DNA of 64,000 bases from CAYRYU01 sp964428355 (GCA_964428355.1 CAYRYU010000001.1:1-64000); one strand, 5' to 3'. Positions 25,301 to 34,930 are shown, counted from the stretch's first letter. Translations and numbers: made by a program. The notes: generated by a model not told the origin, from the letters alone.

Positions 25301-28162
25301 ATGCCTGAAATGACCAACCAGCAACCCGAAACCACCTTCCCTTCCTGCAAGCTCGAAAAGGGATTCCTCGAGCCGACGAGGCGGATTATCACCGTCGCAA
25401 TCGCCTGTTTCTGGTGGCTCGCCATGGAAAAGGACTCCACCGGCTCCCTATTGGGCACAACCGGAATCGACCTCGCCCTGATCGGGATCGCCGCTTTCCT
25501 TGCCCAGGCGGGGGGAGCCGCGTGGCAGGATTCGCTCCTCTGGGGGATACTTTCGCGCCGGATCCACCTGGATGCCATGGGCAACGTCGAATCCCTCCCG
25601 GTTGTCTATTCGGTTTCCTTTACCGTCTGGATCGTAGCTTGGGCCGCGGCAAACCGCGACAGGACGAGATCTCTCCTCCTGGCATGGCATCTGGGGCTTT
25701 CCTTCGATCCGGGCTTCTCCCGGACCGCGGGGCTGGGAATGGCGATCGGGTGGGAAGCCGCCCCGCTGAACCTTCTTCTCCTCACGGCGTCCCTTCAGGC
25801 GGTCCTCACGTCACCCACCCGAACCTGGTTCGGGGGACTGGGCTTGCCGGCATTCACGGGGGCGATCTGGCTCCTCGCTCTTCACGGGAATGGAGCGACG
25901 GGCCAACTGACCTGCTCGCTCATCGCCACTGGGATTTTGTCCATCCTGTTCCTTGGGACAAGGCTCCAGGGTGGGGTGGGCGAACCAGGCCTTTTCGGGG
26001 CGCTGGCCCTGGGAACGGTTCCGATCTTCCTGGTTGCCCTGGTGTCGGGGTGGGGAGAATCTTCCTCATTGATGGTTTTTCTCCAGAAAAGGCTGAGTGC
26101 AGGATCTTTGCATCCCAACCTTCTGGGCGCGGGTGCGATGACCTTGTTGCTCCTCCTGGCATCGGGGAAGGATTTCCGGACTTTTCCCGCATCCGTTGTT
26201 CCACCGATAACGGCTTTCGTTGGATTCCTCGCACTGATAGTGCTGTGCGGCTCGGGAAGCCGGGTTCTGATGGCATTGTTCCTGGTCGGAGGAACCCTGA
26301 TGCTCCTTCGGGGCCGACTTCCCGGGAAGAAGATCGTCCTGGGCATCCTCGCCGTATTCGCCCCCATTTTGGTGTGGCGATTGTCACAATCCGCGTACCT
26401 TGCCGAATGGACGCTGAATGAGCGGTTCTTCATCTGGGAATCAGCTTTCAGAAACGTTCTTCGCGCCCCCATGACGGGATTTGGAGTCCTTCCCTTCGGC
26501 CTGCTTCCACAAAGGATCGACCCCCTCGCCGGGGTCTGGGTATATGACTGGAACTACCCCCATTCCCATGCCCTGGTTTCGGAGATCCTTCTTTGGGGGG
26601 GAATTCCCCTCCTGGCTTTGGCGGGGTTCGTTCTTATCCGCTGGATCATCTCCATGGCCGCACTTTCGCATGGGCAGGCTGAAGGGGAAGGGGCAGGGGA
26701 AGCCATTCTCCCGTGTCTTCTCTTCCTGTCCTACGGGATGGCCGATTTCATCTGGTTTACCCCTTCCCTTCTATTCCTGGGGATTTCCATCGCCTGGATT
26801 CCAATTCCCGGGGAGGTATCGCCGAGGGAACTCCCGAAGGTCTTCGGGGAACCTTGGAAGTGGGTTGTTCTGTTGCTGGCGATCCCACCGATGGTTGGTG
26901 TGACAACCGCCGGTATCGGTTTTTCCCGATATTCTGAAGCTTTGGCCGCCTTCCGGGAAAGAAACCCGGCCTGGGTTCCACTGATGGACAAGGCGATACT
27001 CGCCGCCCCGTTGAATATCGATTTTCCGCTTCAACGGCTTCTCTGGAAATGGTCTGCGGGCGTCCGTCCCGCCGAAGGAGATAACCGCGAGGTCTCCCTC
27101 ATGATCCAGCGGGCTCCGGACTTCTACCTCCCCTGGTTTCTCAGGGGAAGGCTCGAAAGCCTGAAAGGGGAGTTCGCGACTGCCGCGGCTCTCCTGGAAG
27201 CGTCGGTGAACCTCGAACCACGCGACTCCACCGGCATCCGATGGGCGAACCTTGCCCTCGCACGCATCAAGGCGAGCCAAACCTGGGAATTCGCCGGTCT
27301 CAACGCGATAGCGCGGCCGGAATGGGGTTCCGCGATGCTGCTCGATCATCCGGATTTCGCATCCAGGACCAGGGAGTGTCTCGCAAGCTGCGTTTCAGCG
27401 TTGAATCCCGACGGAATCCCCGGGGTTTTGGGCTTCACACGCGCTTTTTCGTCGCTGGCCAGGCGGGGAGTCGGCGGAATCGCGATACCTCCCGGAACTT
27501 TCGGCATTCCAGGCATGCCCGCCTGGCTGGACGACCTTGCCCGGGGGGTCGAAGTCGAATCGGGCTTGTCTTCAGGTTCAGGCGAAAGGGTTTTCCAATC
27601 ACTTCGGGGGGATTTCGATCGCCTGGGAATCGACCGTCTCACCATACTCTCGCGTGAAGCCGACAGGCGCGGAGATTTCGCGACATCCGCATCGGCGGCA
27701 AGGAGGGTTGGGGAGCTCTGGAACTACAGGAACAAGAACAACGAGGATGTGACTACCCCATTTTTCCTGGCCCGCAGTCTTCTCCAGGCAAGGGGCTTCG
27801 AAGAAGCCAGGGCGCTTCTGGACCGCCTTGATGCCCTTGACCCACGCAATCCATTCATCTTCGAGCGCAGGGGCGATCTTCTCGCGTCGGAAGGTGACCG
27901 GGAGGGAGCTCTCAGGGAGTTTCAAACCGCTCTACAGATCGTTCCTTCCGCCCGCCTCGACCCGTTCTTTTCCGGGGAACCACGCAACATTCTCTTCCCA
28001 TGCGGAGATCATTGGACCTTCATGTTCGAACGGGCCCTTCGCCGCTTCGATCCCGACGCTCCGGATTATCATTGGGAAGAATGGGAGGAGTACGAAAATC
28101 GGCTCGAACAGAAGCTGAAAAAAACCGGGGAACACTCGACCAGTTTTCCCGAGACACAGTGA
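25301..28162 (+). CDS. O-antigen ligase/polymerase-family membrane protein with TPR-like C-terminus
   Basis: This 953-residue protein has about a dozen membrane helices in residues 25-560 and the Wzy/WaaL-type loop YPHSHALVSEILLWGG near residue 425. Its C-terminal 350 residues contain TPR-like helical pairs (ARSLLQARGFEEARALLDRLDALDPRNPFIFERRGDLL). Such proteins join or polymerise surface polysaccharide on the periplasmic face; the TPR part may hold partner proteins. CGGAG precedes the ATG by 4 bases, and a TATACT box lies at 25276-25281. It is a single gene, divergent from rplU; polysaccharide genes follow 3 kb later. Confidence 0.75.
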   Translation: MPEMTNQQPETTFPSCKLEKGFLEPTRRIITVAIACFWWLAMEKDSTGSLLGTTGIDLALIGIAAFLAQAGGAAWQDSLLWGILSRRIHLDAMGNVESLPVVYSVSFTVWIVAWAAANRDRTRSLLLAWHLGLSFDPGFSRTAGLGMAIGWEAAPLNLLLLTASLQAVLTSPTRTWFGGLGLPAFTGAIWLLALHGNGATGQLTCSLIATGILSILFLGTRLQGGVGEPGLFGALALGTVPIFLVALVSGWGESSSLMVFLQKRLSAGSLHPNLLGAGAMTLLLLLASGKDFRTFPASVVPPITAFVGFLALIVLCGSGSRVLMALFLVGGTLMLLRGRLPGKKIVLGILAVFAPILVWRLSQSAYLAEWTLNERFFIWESAFRNVLRAPMTGFGVLPFGLLPQRIDPLAGVWVYDWNYPHSHALVSEILLWGGIPLLALAGFVLIRWIISMAALSHGQAEGEGAGEAILPCLLFLSYGMADFIWFTPSLLFLGISIAWIPIPGEVSPRELPKVFGEPWKWVVLLLAIPPMVGVTTAGIGFSRYSEALAAFRERNPAWVPLMDKAILAAPLNIDFPLQRLLWKWSAGVRPAEGDNREVSLMIQRAPDFYLPWFLRGRLESLKGEFATAAALLEASVNLEPRDSTGIRWANLALARIKASQTWEFAGLNAIARPEWGSAMLLDHPDFASRTRECLASCVSALNPDGIPGVLGFTRAFSSLARRGVGGIAIPPGTFGIPGMPAWLDDLARGVEVESGLSSGSGERVFQSLRGDFDRLGIDRLTILSREADRRGDFATSASAARRVGELWNYRNKNNEDVTTPFFLARSLLQARGFEEARALLDRLDALDPRNPFIFERRGDLLASEGDREGALREFQTALQIVPSARLDPFFSGEPRNILFPCGDHWTFMFERALRRFDPDAPDYHWEEWEEYENRLEQKLKKTGEHSTSFPETQ

Positions 28163-28234
28163 CGGCGCTCTGCCCAAGCATTACGTTCGGAAGGTTGTTT
28201 TCAAGATGCACCCAAGCTGAAGCTTTGTGGATGT

Positions 28235-28969
28235 TCAGGGGCAGGCGGTGGCCTTTCCAAGCTCCTGGGCTTTGGTCAGAACAGCCTTGTTCCAGGCGAA
28301 CGAGGTCTGCGCAGATGGGTTGAATGTCCCTATGCTGTTCAGCTGGCTCTCCATGGAGGAAACGAGAGAAGCCAGGTTGGCGGCATCCGGGTTGAAGGAA
28401 TCGATGGTGTAGTTCGCGCACCCCGGCCAGTAATCAAACGCCATGGCCTTAGCGGCATCTGTCGTTGTGACCGGGACTTCGAAAGTCTCATCTCCCCCGC
28501 CGGTCGAGCAACTGCCACAGCTTGCCATGACCTTTCCGATGTTCTTCGTGGCGGAATTCAGGGTGAAGACCTTGGACGCGATGGGGCTGGCATTGGTCGC
28601 ACCCGAGGGTTTAACCGTCAGGGTGCCTTGCGTTCCAAGGTAACTTTTGGGCAGGGTGATCGATGTTTTGAGGGTCTTTCCGTTCGAGGAGACCACGGTT
28701 TTGGTGGTCGAAACGACTTTCCCCGTGCTGGTGTTGAGTTTTGCGGTGTACCCGTTCGAGTTGCTTGCAGCCAGCGGGAGATTCCGGATGGAAGGGGAGA
28801 ATGCGCAGGCTCCCGTTGTCGGGGCGAATATCGTGATATTGAAGATGTAGTCGCCTTCCCTCCAGGAGGCAGGGAGGGGATCGTTCTTCGCTCCTCCCTC
28901 GCAGCCAAGAAGCCAGCAGATTCCGATCAAAGCAAACAGGGTTGAAACCCTGAACAACATCTTTCTCAT
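28235..28969 (-). CDS. Lipoprotein of unknown function
   Basis: This 244-residue protein has a lipoprotein signal with lipobox LLGC, then a Ser/Thr/Asn-rich, beta-type region and a cysteine-containing GSCSTGGGD stretch. AGGAGG precedes the ATG by 4 bases. Its low charge and Thr/Ser-rich make-up suit an exposed surface protein. No family is recognised. It converges on the O-antigen ligase gene across 72 bases that hold no clear terminator. Confidence 0.7.
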   Translation of the reverse strand: MRKMLFRVSTLFALIGICWLLGCEGGAKNDPLPASWREGDYIFNITIFAPTTGACAFSPSIRNLPLAASNSNGYTAKLNTSTGKVVSTTKTVVSSNGKTLKTSITLPKSYLGTQGTLTVKPSGATNASPIASKVFTLNSATKNIGKVMASCGSCSTGGGDETFEVPVTTTDAAKAMAFDYWPGCANYTIDSFNPDAANLASLVSSMESQLNSIGTFNPSAQTSFAWNKAVLTKAQELGKATACP

Positions 28970-29141
28970 CGATCCTCCTGGGCATGGAAAATTTCCGGTA
29001 TAACCAAAGACAAGAATCGTCCTTTACATCGGCCGATTTCACGAAATGGTGGAGTCCGCCTGACCGGAACCTTGATGCGGAAACTCGAAACCCGATGGAA
29101 AAATATGGTAGGGTAGGGGTATCCGGATGGAGGTGAGCCCA

Positions 29142-30431
29142 ATGGATTCATTGATCATCGTCTCTTCCCGGCGGCCGTTCGCCGAGAATCTCGCAACCAT
29201 TATCGCGCGAACATCTGGAACGACCCCGACGCTGGTCCTTCTTCCCACCGTCCAGGAGGCAACGGATTATCTCGAAGTCGAGATGCCCGAACTTTTCTTT
29301 CTCGACGTTTCGGACCCTGATCTTGACCCCTGGTGGTTCCTTGAGATCGTCCAGGCAGATTCCTGGTTGATGCAGGGGGGAATCGTCGCGATCGGTGACA
29401 ACCACTCTGCGTTGAGTCCGATCGATGGTTTCCGGGGAGCAAACGTCGTTGTCAGCCTGACCACCATCCAACTCGATCGGGCGCTGGGCAAGATCATGGA
29501 GATCATCGTCAACAACAGGCGCTTGCTCCATCAGGTGGATTTGACCTCGGACCTGGTCAGGGACATCTCCGGTTCCTTCCGGCTCACGAATGATCTCCTC
29601 GAGGTAACATGCTACGCGAATCTGCTCGGGAACTTTCTCTTCGCGTCAAACAGGATCGATCTCGAGCAGAAAAATGGCTTGGTGATGGTCCTCGTCGAGA
29701 TGCTGGTCAACGCGGTCGAGCACGGGAACTGCGGAATCTCCTTCGAGGAAAAGACCGCCTGGCTGGAATCGGGGCGCTTCGCCCGGGACCTGATCGAGGA
29801 ACGATGCAGAGATCCAAAAATCGGGGCTCGCACGGTCCTTTTCGAATACGTTCTCAGACCTGAAGGAGCCCGCTTCCTGATCGTCGACGAGGGGGACGGA
29901 TTCGACTGGCGGAAACGCCTCGAACATCCCCTCGACGATGCTTCCCTTGATCTTCACGGGCGGGGCTTGAGCCTTGCGCGAGGCTGGACCCAGGACCTCG
30001 CCTTCAACGAAAAGGGAAACGAGCTCACTTTTTCGATGGCATACCGAAAAACCGGGACACCCTTTACCCCTACACCTTTCCGTGAACTCCGCCAGCTGGA
30101 ACTCACTGCGGGACAGGAGGTTTTCAAGGCTGGTGACCCGAGCGACAGTCTCTATTACATCGTAAAGGGGCGGTTCGAGGTGATCAACTCCTCGGGAGTG
30201 GTGGTCGGGACGCTTTCCCCAGACGACCTTTTCGTCGGGGAGATGTCCTTTCTCCTCGACAGCCACAGGTCTGCAAGCGTCCGGGCCGCTTCCGATGGCA
30301 GGTTGATCAAGATCACGAAACGTGAGTTCGTTGAGGCGGTCCGGCGAAAGCCTCATTACGCCCTTCTTCTCAGCCGTCTCCTGGCCCGTCGCCTTTCCCG
30401 CCTGAACGCCAGGTTCATTTCCGGGGGTTGA
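29142..30431 (+). CDS. Signalling fusion: receiver-like + HATPase (RsbW/kinase type) + cyclic-nucleotide-binding domain
   Basis: GGAGGTGA lies 5 bases before the ATG at 29142; the ATG at 29127 overlaps this site and is rejected. Residues 1-115 resemble a response-regulator receiver with Asp55 (FFLDVSD), but the usual N-terminal acidic pair is absent. Residues 150-300 are a GHKL ATPase with an N-box (VEMLVNAVEHGN), DEGDGFDW and GRGLSLAR, and no histidine phospho-site, so it resembles anti-sigma-type serine kinases. Residues 312-429 are a CRP-like cNMP domain with the phosphate-binding GEMSFLL...R. The combination suggests a switch that reads cAMP or cGMP. Partner unknown. Confidence 0.75.
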   Translation: MDSLIIVSSRRPFAENLATIIARTSGTTPTLVLLPTVQEATDYLEVEMPELFFLDVSDPDLDPWWFLEIVQADSWLMQGGIVAIGDNHSALSPIDGFRGANVVVSLTTIQLDRALGKIMEIIVNNRRLLHQVDLTSDLVRDISGSFRLTNDLLEVTCYANLLGNFLFASNRIDLEQKNGLVMVLVEMLVNAVEHGNCGISFEEKTAWLESGRFARDLIEERCRDPKIGARTVLFEYVLRPEGARFLIVDEGDGFDWRKRLEHPLDDASLDLHGRGLSLARGWTQDLAFNEKGNELTFSMAYRKTGTPFTPTPFRELRQLELTAGQEVFKAGDPSDSLYYIVKGRFEVINSSGVVVGTLSPDDLFVGEMSFLLDSHRSASVRAASDGRLIKITKREFVEAVRRKPHYALLLSRLLARRLSRLNARFISGG

Positions 30432-30492
30432 ACCGGCCGGATTTGCGGCTGAAGCAGGATGATCCCAAGAAGCTGTTTCCCGGGAGGCCCCC

Positions 30493-31698
30493 TTGTCGGA
30501 AAACCCTTTTGAACTGTCGATAGTGATGCCGTGCCTCAACGAGGCGGAAACGGTGGGGAAGTGCATCGAGCGGGCACTGACCTGGATGAATGAAAGCAAG
30601 GTCACGGGCGAAGTCGTTGTCGCCGACAACGGAAGCACGGATGGTTCACAGGATGTTGCGCGGAATCTGGGGGCGCGTGTGGTGGCGGTCATGGAACGGG
30701 GCTATGGAAGCGCCCTGATGGGGGGTATTGCGGCAGCGCGCGGGGCTTACCTCATCATGGGCGACTCGGACATGAGTTACGACTTCGGGGCATTGACTCC
30801 TTTTCTGGAAAAGCTCAGAGAGGGTTACGACCTCGTCCAGGGTTGCCGGTTGCCTTCCGGAGGGGGAAGAATTGAACCCGGTGCCATGCCCTGGTCACAC
30901 CGCCTGATCGGAAATCCCTTTTTCTCCTTTCTTGCCCGACGATGGTTTGGAGCACCCATAAACGATGTCTATTGCGGCCTGAGGGGATTCCGTCGGGGAT
31001 TCCTAGAAAAACTCGAGCTTCGGTGTACCGGAATGGAGTTCGCAACCGAAATGATCCTCAAGGCCTCCCGATTCGGATGTCGGATCGCGGAAGTCCCGAT
31101 AACGCTCCATCCCGACGGAAGGAAAGGAAGGGCTCCACACCTGCGAACGCTTCGGGACGGTTGGCGCACCCTGAGATTCTTTCTTTTCTGTTCTCCCCGG
31201 CGCCTTTTCCTGATTCCTGGAATGTCGCTCCTGGTATTGGGTGCTCTCCTTTCCCTTCTGGTTTACGGAGGGTTCCAACCCTGGGGAATACGGTTCGACG
31301 CCCACACCCTCGTTTTCGCCAGCATCGCTGTCCAATGCGGAGTTCAAGCCCTGTTCTTCGGATTGTATTCCAGAACCTTCGCCACGGATGAGGGGGTCCT
31401 GCCCCCAGATCCGCAATTGGCAATATTCTTCAGTATTTTTACCCTCGAACTGGGCCTGCTGCTCGGGATTACATTCGTCTGCGGGGGGTTCCTTCTTTCT
31501 GGAGCTGCCTTCTGGTCCTGGTGGGAAACCGGGTTCGGCCCTCTGGATTATTCAACGACAATGAGACTCGTGATCCCCGGAGCCACCGCGATAGCACTGG
31601 GAATACAGATCGTTTTCGGAAGTTTCCAGATCAGCCTTCTGAGCCTTCGCCGAAAACGCAGCCCGGTGAGCCCGATCAGCGAAGGAACCGGACGATGA
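30493..31698 (+). CDS. Family 2 glycosyltransferase with C-terminal membrane helices
   Basis: This 401-residue protein has a GT-A domain (SIVMPCLNEAETVG, VVADNGSTDGS, and GDSDMSYDF as the metal-binding DxD) and about four C-terminal helices, as in polyprenyl-phosphate sugar transferases. A TTG start at 30493 is supported by GGGAGG 5 bases upstream; no ATG fits. It probably loads a sugar onto undecaprenyl phosphate for the GT39-like enzyme encoded nearby. Its last 23 bases overlap the end of the convergent methyltransferase gene. Confidence 0.85.
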   Translation: MSENPFELSIVMPCLNEAETVGKCIERALTWMNESKVTGEVVVADNGSTDGSQDVARNLGARVVAVMERGYGSALMGGIAAARGAYLIMGDSDMSYDFGALTPFLEKLREGYDLVQGCRLPSGGGRIEPGAMPWSHRLIGNPFFSFLARRWFGAPINDVYCGLRGFRRGFLEKLELRCTGMEFATEMILKASRFGCRIAEVPITLHPDGRKGRAPHLRTLRDGWRTLRFFLFCSPRRLFLIPGMSLLVLGALLSLLVYGGFQPWGIRFDAHTLVFASIAVQCGVQALFFGLYSRTFATDEGVLPPDPQLAIFFSIFTLELGLLLGITFVCGGFLLSGAAFWSWWETGFGPLDYSTTMRLVIPGATAIALGIQIVFGSFQISLLSLRRKRSPVSPISEGTGR

Positions 31699-32401
31699 AA
31701 TGGAGCCCCCGCTCGAAAAGGAGGTTGAAAGGAAACGGATAGATCCCCTTCGGGCGCTGGAAAGCGGGTTCCCGAAAACCCGCCTTTTCGCAAAGGTTCC
31801 GAATCTGCCGCCAGCTTCGGTAATGCGTGTCGATAGGGAATCCCTTCCTTCGGTTACCGAACCAATCCATGAAAGAGAGGAGTCTTCGGGCGAACGGCCG
31901 CCCTAGATCGTGGTCCTTCACGATCAGCGAACCGTTTGAAACCCTGTAGATCTCCTTCAACAAGGGTTCGGGTTCCTCGACATGGTGAAGGACATCGATC
32001 AGAAGGATCGCGTCGAAAGCTCTGTCGGGAAAGGGCAGACGGGTTCCATCGAAACCGATGATCTTGACCAGAGGAAGGATACTTCCCGAAGGAAGACCTC
32101 CCGATCGCGAACCGGGCTCCTGGCGATGGTCATGGGGAATCACCCCTTCCGGGCAGGCCTTTGATCCAGAACCGGCATCACAAAAAGTGGTCCGGAGAAA
32201 ACGTTCGACTCCAATGATTTTCAGCCCCGGCTTTCGTCCCCCGATGATCCCCGAAATGAGCCCATCCCCGCAACCAATGTCCAGAACCCTTCCCTGGTCC
32301 GGCAAAAAAGGAAGGAAGAGATTCGCGATCCTTTCGCAACGTCGGTCGTGAACGAAACTGCGGTGGATCCCTTCCAGGAAATCCGATGTTGGGACTCTCA
32401 T
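31676..32401 (-). CDS. Class I SAM-dependent methyltransferase
   Basis: This 241-residue protein has motif I (VLDIGCGDG) and post-motif LPFPDRAFDAILLIDVLHHVEEP, the Methyltransf_11 pattern. The ATG at 32401 overlaps the upstream gene's stop (TGAGATG), so translation is coupled. The upstream partner is a glycosyltransferase-like membrane protein and the convergent gene is a GT2, so a glycan or lipid-linked sugar substrate is likely. Its 3' end overlaps the GT2 gene by 23 bases. Confidence 0.85.
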   Translation of the reverse strand: MRVPTSDFLEGIHRSFVHDRRCERIANLFLPFLPDQGRVLDIGCGDGLISGIIGGRKPGLKIIGVERFLRTTFCDAGSGSKACPEGVIPHDHRQEPGSRSGGLPSGSILPLVKIIGFDGTRLPFPDRAFDAILLIDVLHHVEEPEPLLKEIYRVSNGSLIVKDHDLGRPFARRLLSFMDWFGNRRKGFPIDTHYRSWRQIRNLCEKAGFREPAFQRPKGIYPFPFNLLFERGLHFIVRFLR

Positions 32402-32402
32402 C

Positions 32403-33950
32403 TCAATTCGACCCGGAGCGGGCCGGGGGCAGGGGAGCCAGCTTGTCCGCCCAACGCTCGCGACACCAGGCTTCATTGGCAGCATAATCTTCCGATGCCA
32501 GGAAGTGAAGCTTTTCCCAATCGAACGGATCATTGAAATGATGGAAACTCCTGAAAATGGATTTTCCCCCCGGACCTTTCGACGGGGCAAGGTAGACCAC
32601 GCCCGAATGAAGTTCCCGGCCGCGTTCGGGAAATGAGAGCACCCCTCCTGCGTTTTCCACGGCGAAAGAAGACAACCGCAAGGCGGCGATGAGGATTGCC
32701 AATCCCACAACGGGTCTCCATTCCCTCCAGGAAAAAAGGAACCGGCAGGTCATGAGCAGGAAAACCCCGATGAGGGGTTGGTGGTATCTGGGACCTACCA
32801 CGAGCCCGGGGTAGAAGAGGTTGAAATAGAAAGCGAACCAGAGGGTCCCCAGGAGGATGGAGAACCCGTAGACCGGTTGGCGATGCCAACCAGCCCTGGG
32901 ACTTTTCCAAAGAAAACCAAGAACCGGAAGAACCGAACAGGCAGGCCATCCCCAAAGTGTCTCATTCAACGTCAGGAGTGTCAGACCAAGGTTCTCGAAC
33001 GCCACCTGGAGGTTGAATCCGAACGGAATGGCAACTCCGATTTCGGGCCCGTAACCCAAGGTGAAGAAAGGCATGGAGATGTGATAAGTGGATTTCATCC
33101 AGTAACCGGTATGAATTTTTTGATGGAGGAAATGGAGGGGAAGATACACCAGAAAGAGAAGGGGGAACCACCTTCGAGACGGTTGGACCCTCCATTGCCA
33201 GATCAGAAGGGCACAAAACAGGATCAAACCATCAAGAGGACGGGCGAGGAAGAGAAAGGAGGAAATCAGGTAATCCGGGCCCAGGTCTTTGTTCTTCGCA
33301 CGCCGGAGAAGTACGATATTAACCAGCATCAGGGAGAGGCTCTGAGAGAACAGAAAGGAGGAATGAATAAGGAAGAATGGAGATATTGAGAGAAGAAGGG
33401 GGGGGAAAATCCGCCTGGGACTGAAGCAGGATCTGCACAACAGAAAGAGAACAAGGAGGTTGGCCCCGACGAGGATGATTTGCGCCCGCTCAAGCAACCC
33501 CAGCAGGTCGAGGGGAGCCAGAAAAAGGGGAAAACCCACCGGATACGGACCCAGGAGACGCCCCCCCGAAGCCAGCTTCAAAAAACCGGTTTGGAAGGTG
33601 TTCTGGAGCTCGGATGGAATTACCACCCCGGGATAGGTTCCGGTGGAAATGGTTCGGGCCTGGTAAAGGTTGCTGAATTCGTCCTCGAAATGGGGAACCC
33701 CGCCATTCCAGGAAACCACGAACCAGAGAGCCAGAAAGAGAGGAATCGCCCACAAGATCGTTCCGATTTCCTGGAATCGGGGTGACAGGCCGCCCCGGAT
33801 GCGCCATCGTCTTGCGGCAAGAAATGCCAAAAACAGCCCGAGAATGAAAAACGGGAAATTCCAGCAGAAAATCCGGTCCCAGAACTCGTTCCAGAAATGG
33901 CTGTAAAAAACCTCTCCATCTTCGGATATCCGGGAGAACAATCCAAACAT
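32403..33950 (-). CDS. GT39/ArnT-like polytopic glycosyltransferase
   Basis: This 515-residue membrane protein has about ten helices and an acidic motif on the first outer loop (HFEDEFSNLYQA), the catalytic position in PMT/ArnT-type enzymes that transfer sugars from polyprenyl phosphate. A C-terminal soluble segment follows the last helix. It is coupled to the methyltransferase gene downstream and lies 63 bases from the creatininase-like gene upstream. The acceptor (protein or lipid A) is not visible. There is no clear ribosome site before the ATG, so the start is less certain. Confidence 0.7.
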   Translation of the reverse strand: MFGLFSRISEDGEVFYSHFWNEFWDRIFCWNFPFFILGLFLAFLAARRWRIRGGLSPRFQEIGTILWAIPLFLALWFVVSWNGGVPHFEDEFSNLYQARTISTGTYPGVVIPSELQNTFQTGFLKLASGGRLLGPYPVGFPLFLAPLDLLGLLERAQIILVGANLLVLFLLCRSCFSPRRIFPPLLLSISPFFLIHSSFLFSQSLSLMLVNIVLLRRAKNKDLGPDYLISSFLFLARPLDGLILFCALLIWQWRVQPSRRWFPLLFLVYLPLHFLHQKIHTGYWMKSTYHISMPFFTLGYGPEIGVAIPFGFNLQVAFENLGLTLLTLNETLWGWPACSVLPVLGFLWKSPRAGWHRQPVYGFSILLGTLWFAFYFNLFYPGLVVGPRYHQPLIGVFLLMTCRFLFSWREWRPVVGLAILIAALRLSSFAVENAGGVLSFPERGRELHSGVVYLAPSKGPGGKSIFRSFHHFNDPFDWEKLHFLASEDYAANEAWCRERWADKLAPLPPARSGSN

Positions 33951-34013
33951 TCTTTTTCGACGGCCCTCGACAATTCCAGATCAGGATGAACTCATTCGGG
34001 AAATTGGAGGGAA

Positions 34014-34847
34014 TTACAGCTCGTCCAGATCGACCATCTTGATGAGCATGCGAATGGGAAGAGGAAGGCCGGGAAGCTGCTCCCCCCGCATGGCGGAAAT
34101 GACGCTTTCGGCAAGGGAAAGCCCAGCTTCCCCAAGATAGACCTCTCCAATTTCATTCCCCGCAGAGGCCGGGGAGCCGAGATATCCGCTTTCGGCACCC
34201 ATTTCCTTGAACGTGAAGTTCCCTTTGAGGTTCTGGACGGAAGAATTGACGCGAAAAGGAGGAAGGCTTGGGAGGCTTTCGGTTTTGACCAATGACTCAT
34301 CCAGGGAAAGAAGAGCCGAGGTTTCCTTCACGTCTGCGTGCAATTCGAAGTCGGGGTTCAAGCCTCGCTCCTGAAGAAGGGGCTCCAACTTGGGTTTGTG
34401 GGAAAACACCCAAGCGGGAAGGGGGTCGAAGGCCTGGAAACCTTCCAACCGGTTCAGGTCATTCAGTGCAACCTCGATTCCCCGAAGGGTTTCGGGGGAA
34501 ATCATCGTGTTGACGAGAAAGAACCACTTGAATCCTTCTCTTTGGAAAGCCTGGCCGACTTCAAAAACCAAATCGGAAAAAGTCCTCGCACCGATGGGAA
34601 AGTTCATCCCGATCCCGAAGCTTACGTGACAGGGAGCGAAATTGAAGGTCGGAGCCACGAGGGGGGTGACACCTTTGGCTTTGAGAAGCTTCAAAGCCTC
34701 AAAAGCGATTGCCTCAGCAAGGAAGCCCTTGGTTCCAAGGGGGAGGTGTGGACCATGTTGCTCGGAGGAGCCGAGGGGGAAGAAAACGGGAACGTTCTCC
34801 CGGTTGATCCTCTCCAATTCCCCTGAGGTGAGGGCGTTCAAGTTCAT
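34014..34847 (-). CDS. Creatininase-family protein with lost metal ligands
   Basis: This 277-residue protein keeps SSEQHGPHLPLGT (Glu29, His31), matching creatininase Glu34/His36, and a late HADVKETS like HAGExETS. The ligand equivalent to Asp45 is Lys40, and the equivalents of His120 and Glu122 are Met115 and Ser117 at exactly the family spacing. Three of five metal ligands are therefore gone and hydrolase activity is unlikely. The ATG has no ribosome site; a near-consensus promoter ends 7 bases before it. Family call is confident; function is unknown. Confidence 0.75.
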   Translation of the reverse strand: MNLNALTSGELERINRENVPVFFPLGSSEQHGPHLPLGTKGFLAEAIAFEALKLLKAKGVTPLVAPTFNFAPCHVSFGIGMNFPIGARTFSDLVFEVGQAFQREGFKWFFLVNTMISPETLRGIEVALNDLNRLEGFQAFDPLPAWVFSHKPKLEPLLQERGLNPDFELHADVKETSALLSLDESLVKTESLPSLPPFRVNSSVQNLKGNFTFKEMGAESGYLGSPASAGNEIGEVYLGEAGLSLAESVISAMRGEQLPGLPLPIRMLIKMVDLDEL

Positions 34848-34854
34848 CGAAGGA

Positions 34855-34883
34855 ATTTTACACTCGAAGGGCGGAGTAGTCAA
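34855..34883 (-). promoter_or_regulatory. Promoter giving a leaderless creatininase-like mRNA
   Basis: On the minus strand TTGACT (complement of 34878-34883), 17 bases and TAAAAT (complement of 34855-34860) end 7 bases before the ATG at 34847. No Shine-Dalgarno sequence lies between. Confidence 0.7.
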
Positions 34884-34910
34884 TAAAGGGAGATAGGGAG
34901 AAAACGTCTT

Positions 34911-34930
34911 ATAATATATATTATGTAAAC
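34911..34930. repeat. AT-rich palindrome with TTATGTAAAC motif, copy 2
   Basis: A perfect 14-base palindrome (ATAATATATATTAT, 34911-34924) overlaps TTATGTAAAC (34921-34930). It is an isolated AT island in GC-rich DNA between the kinase 3' end and the creatininase-like promoter. Confidence 0.55.
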
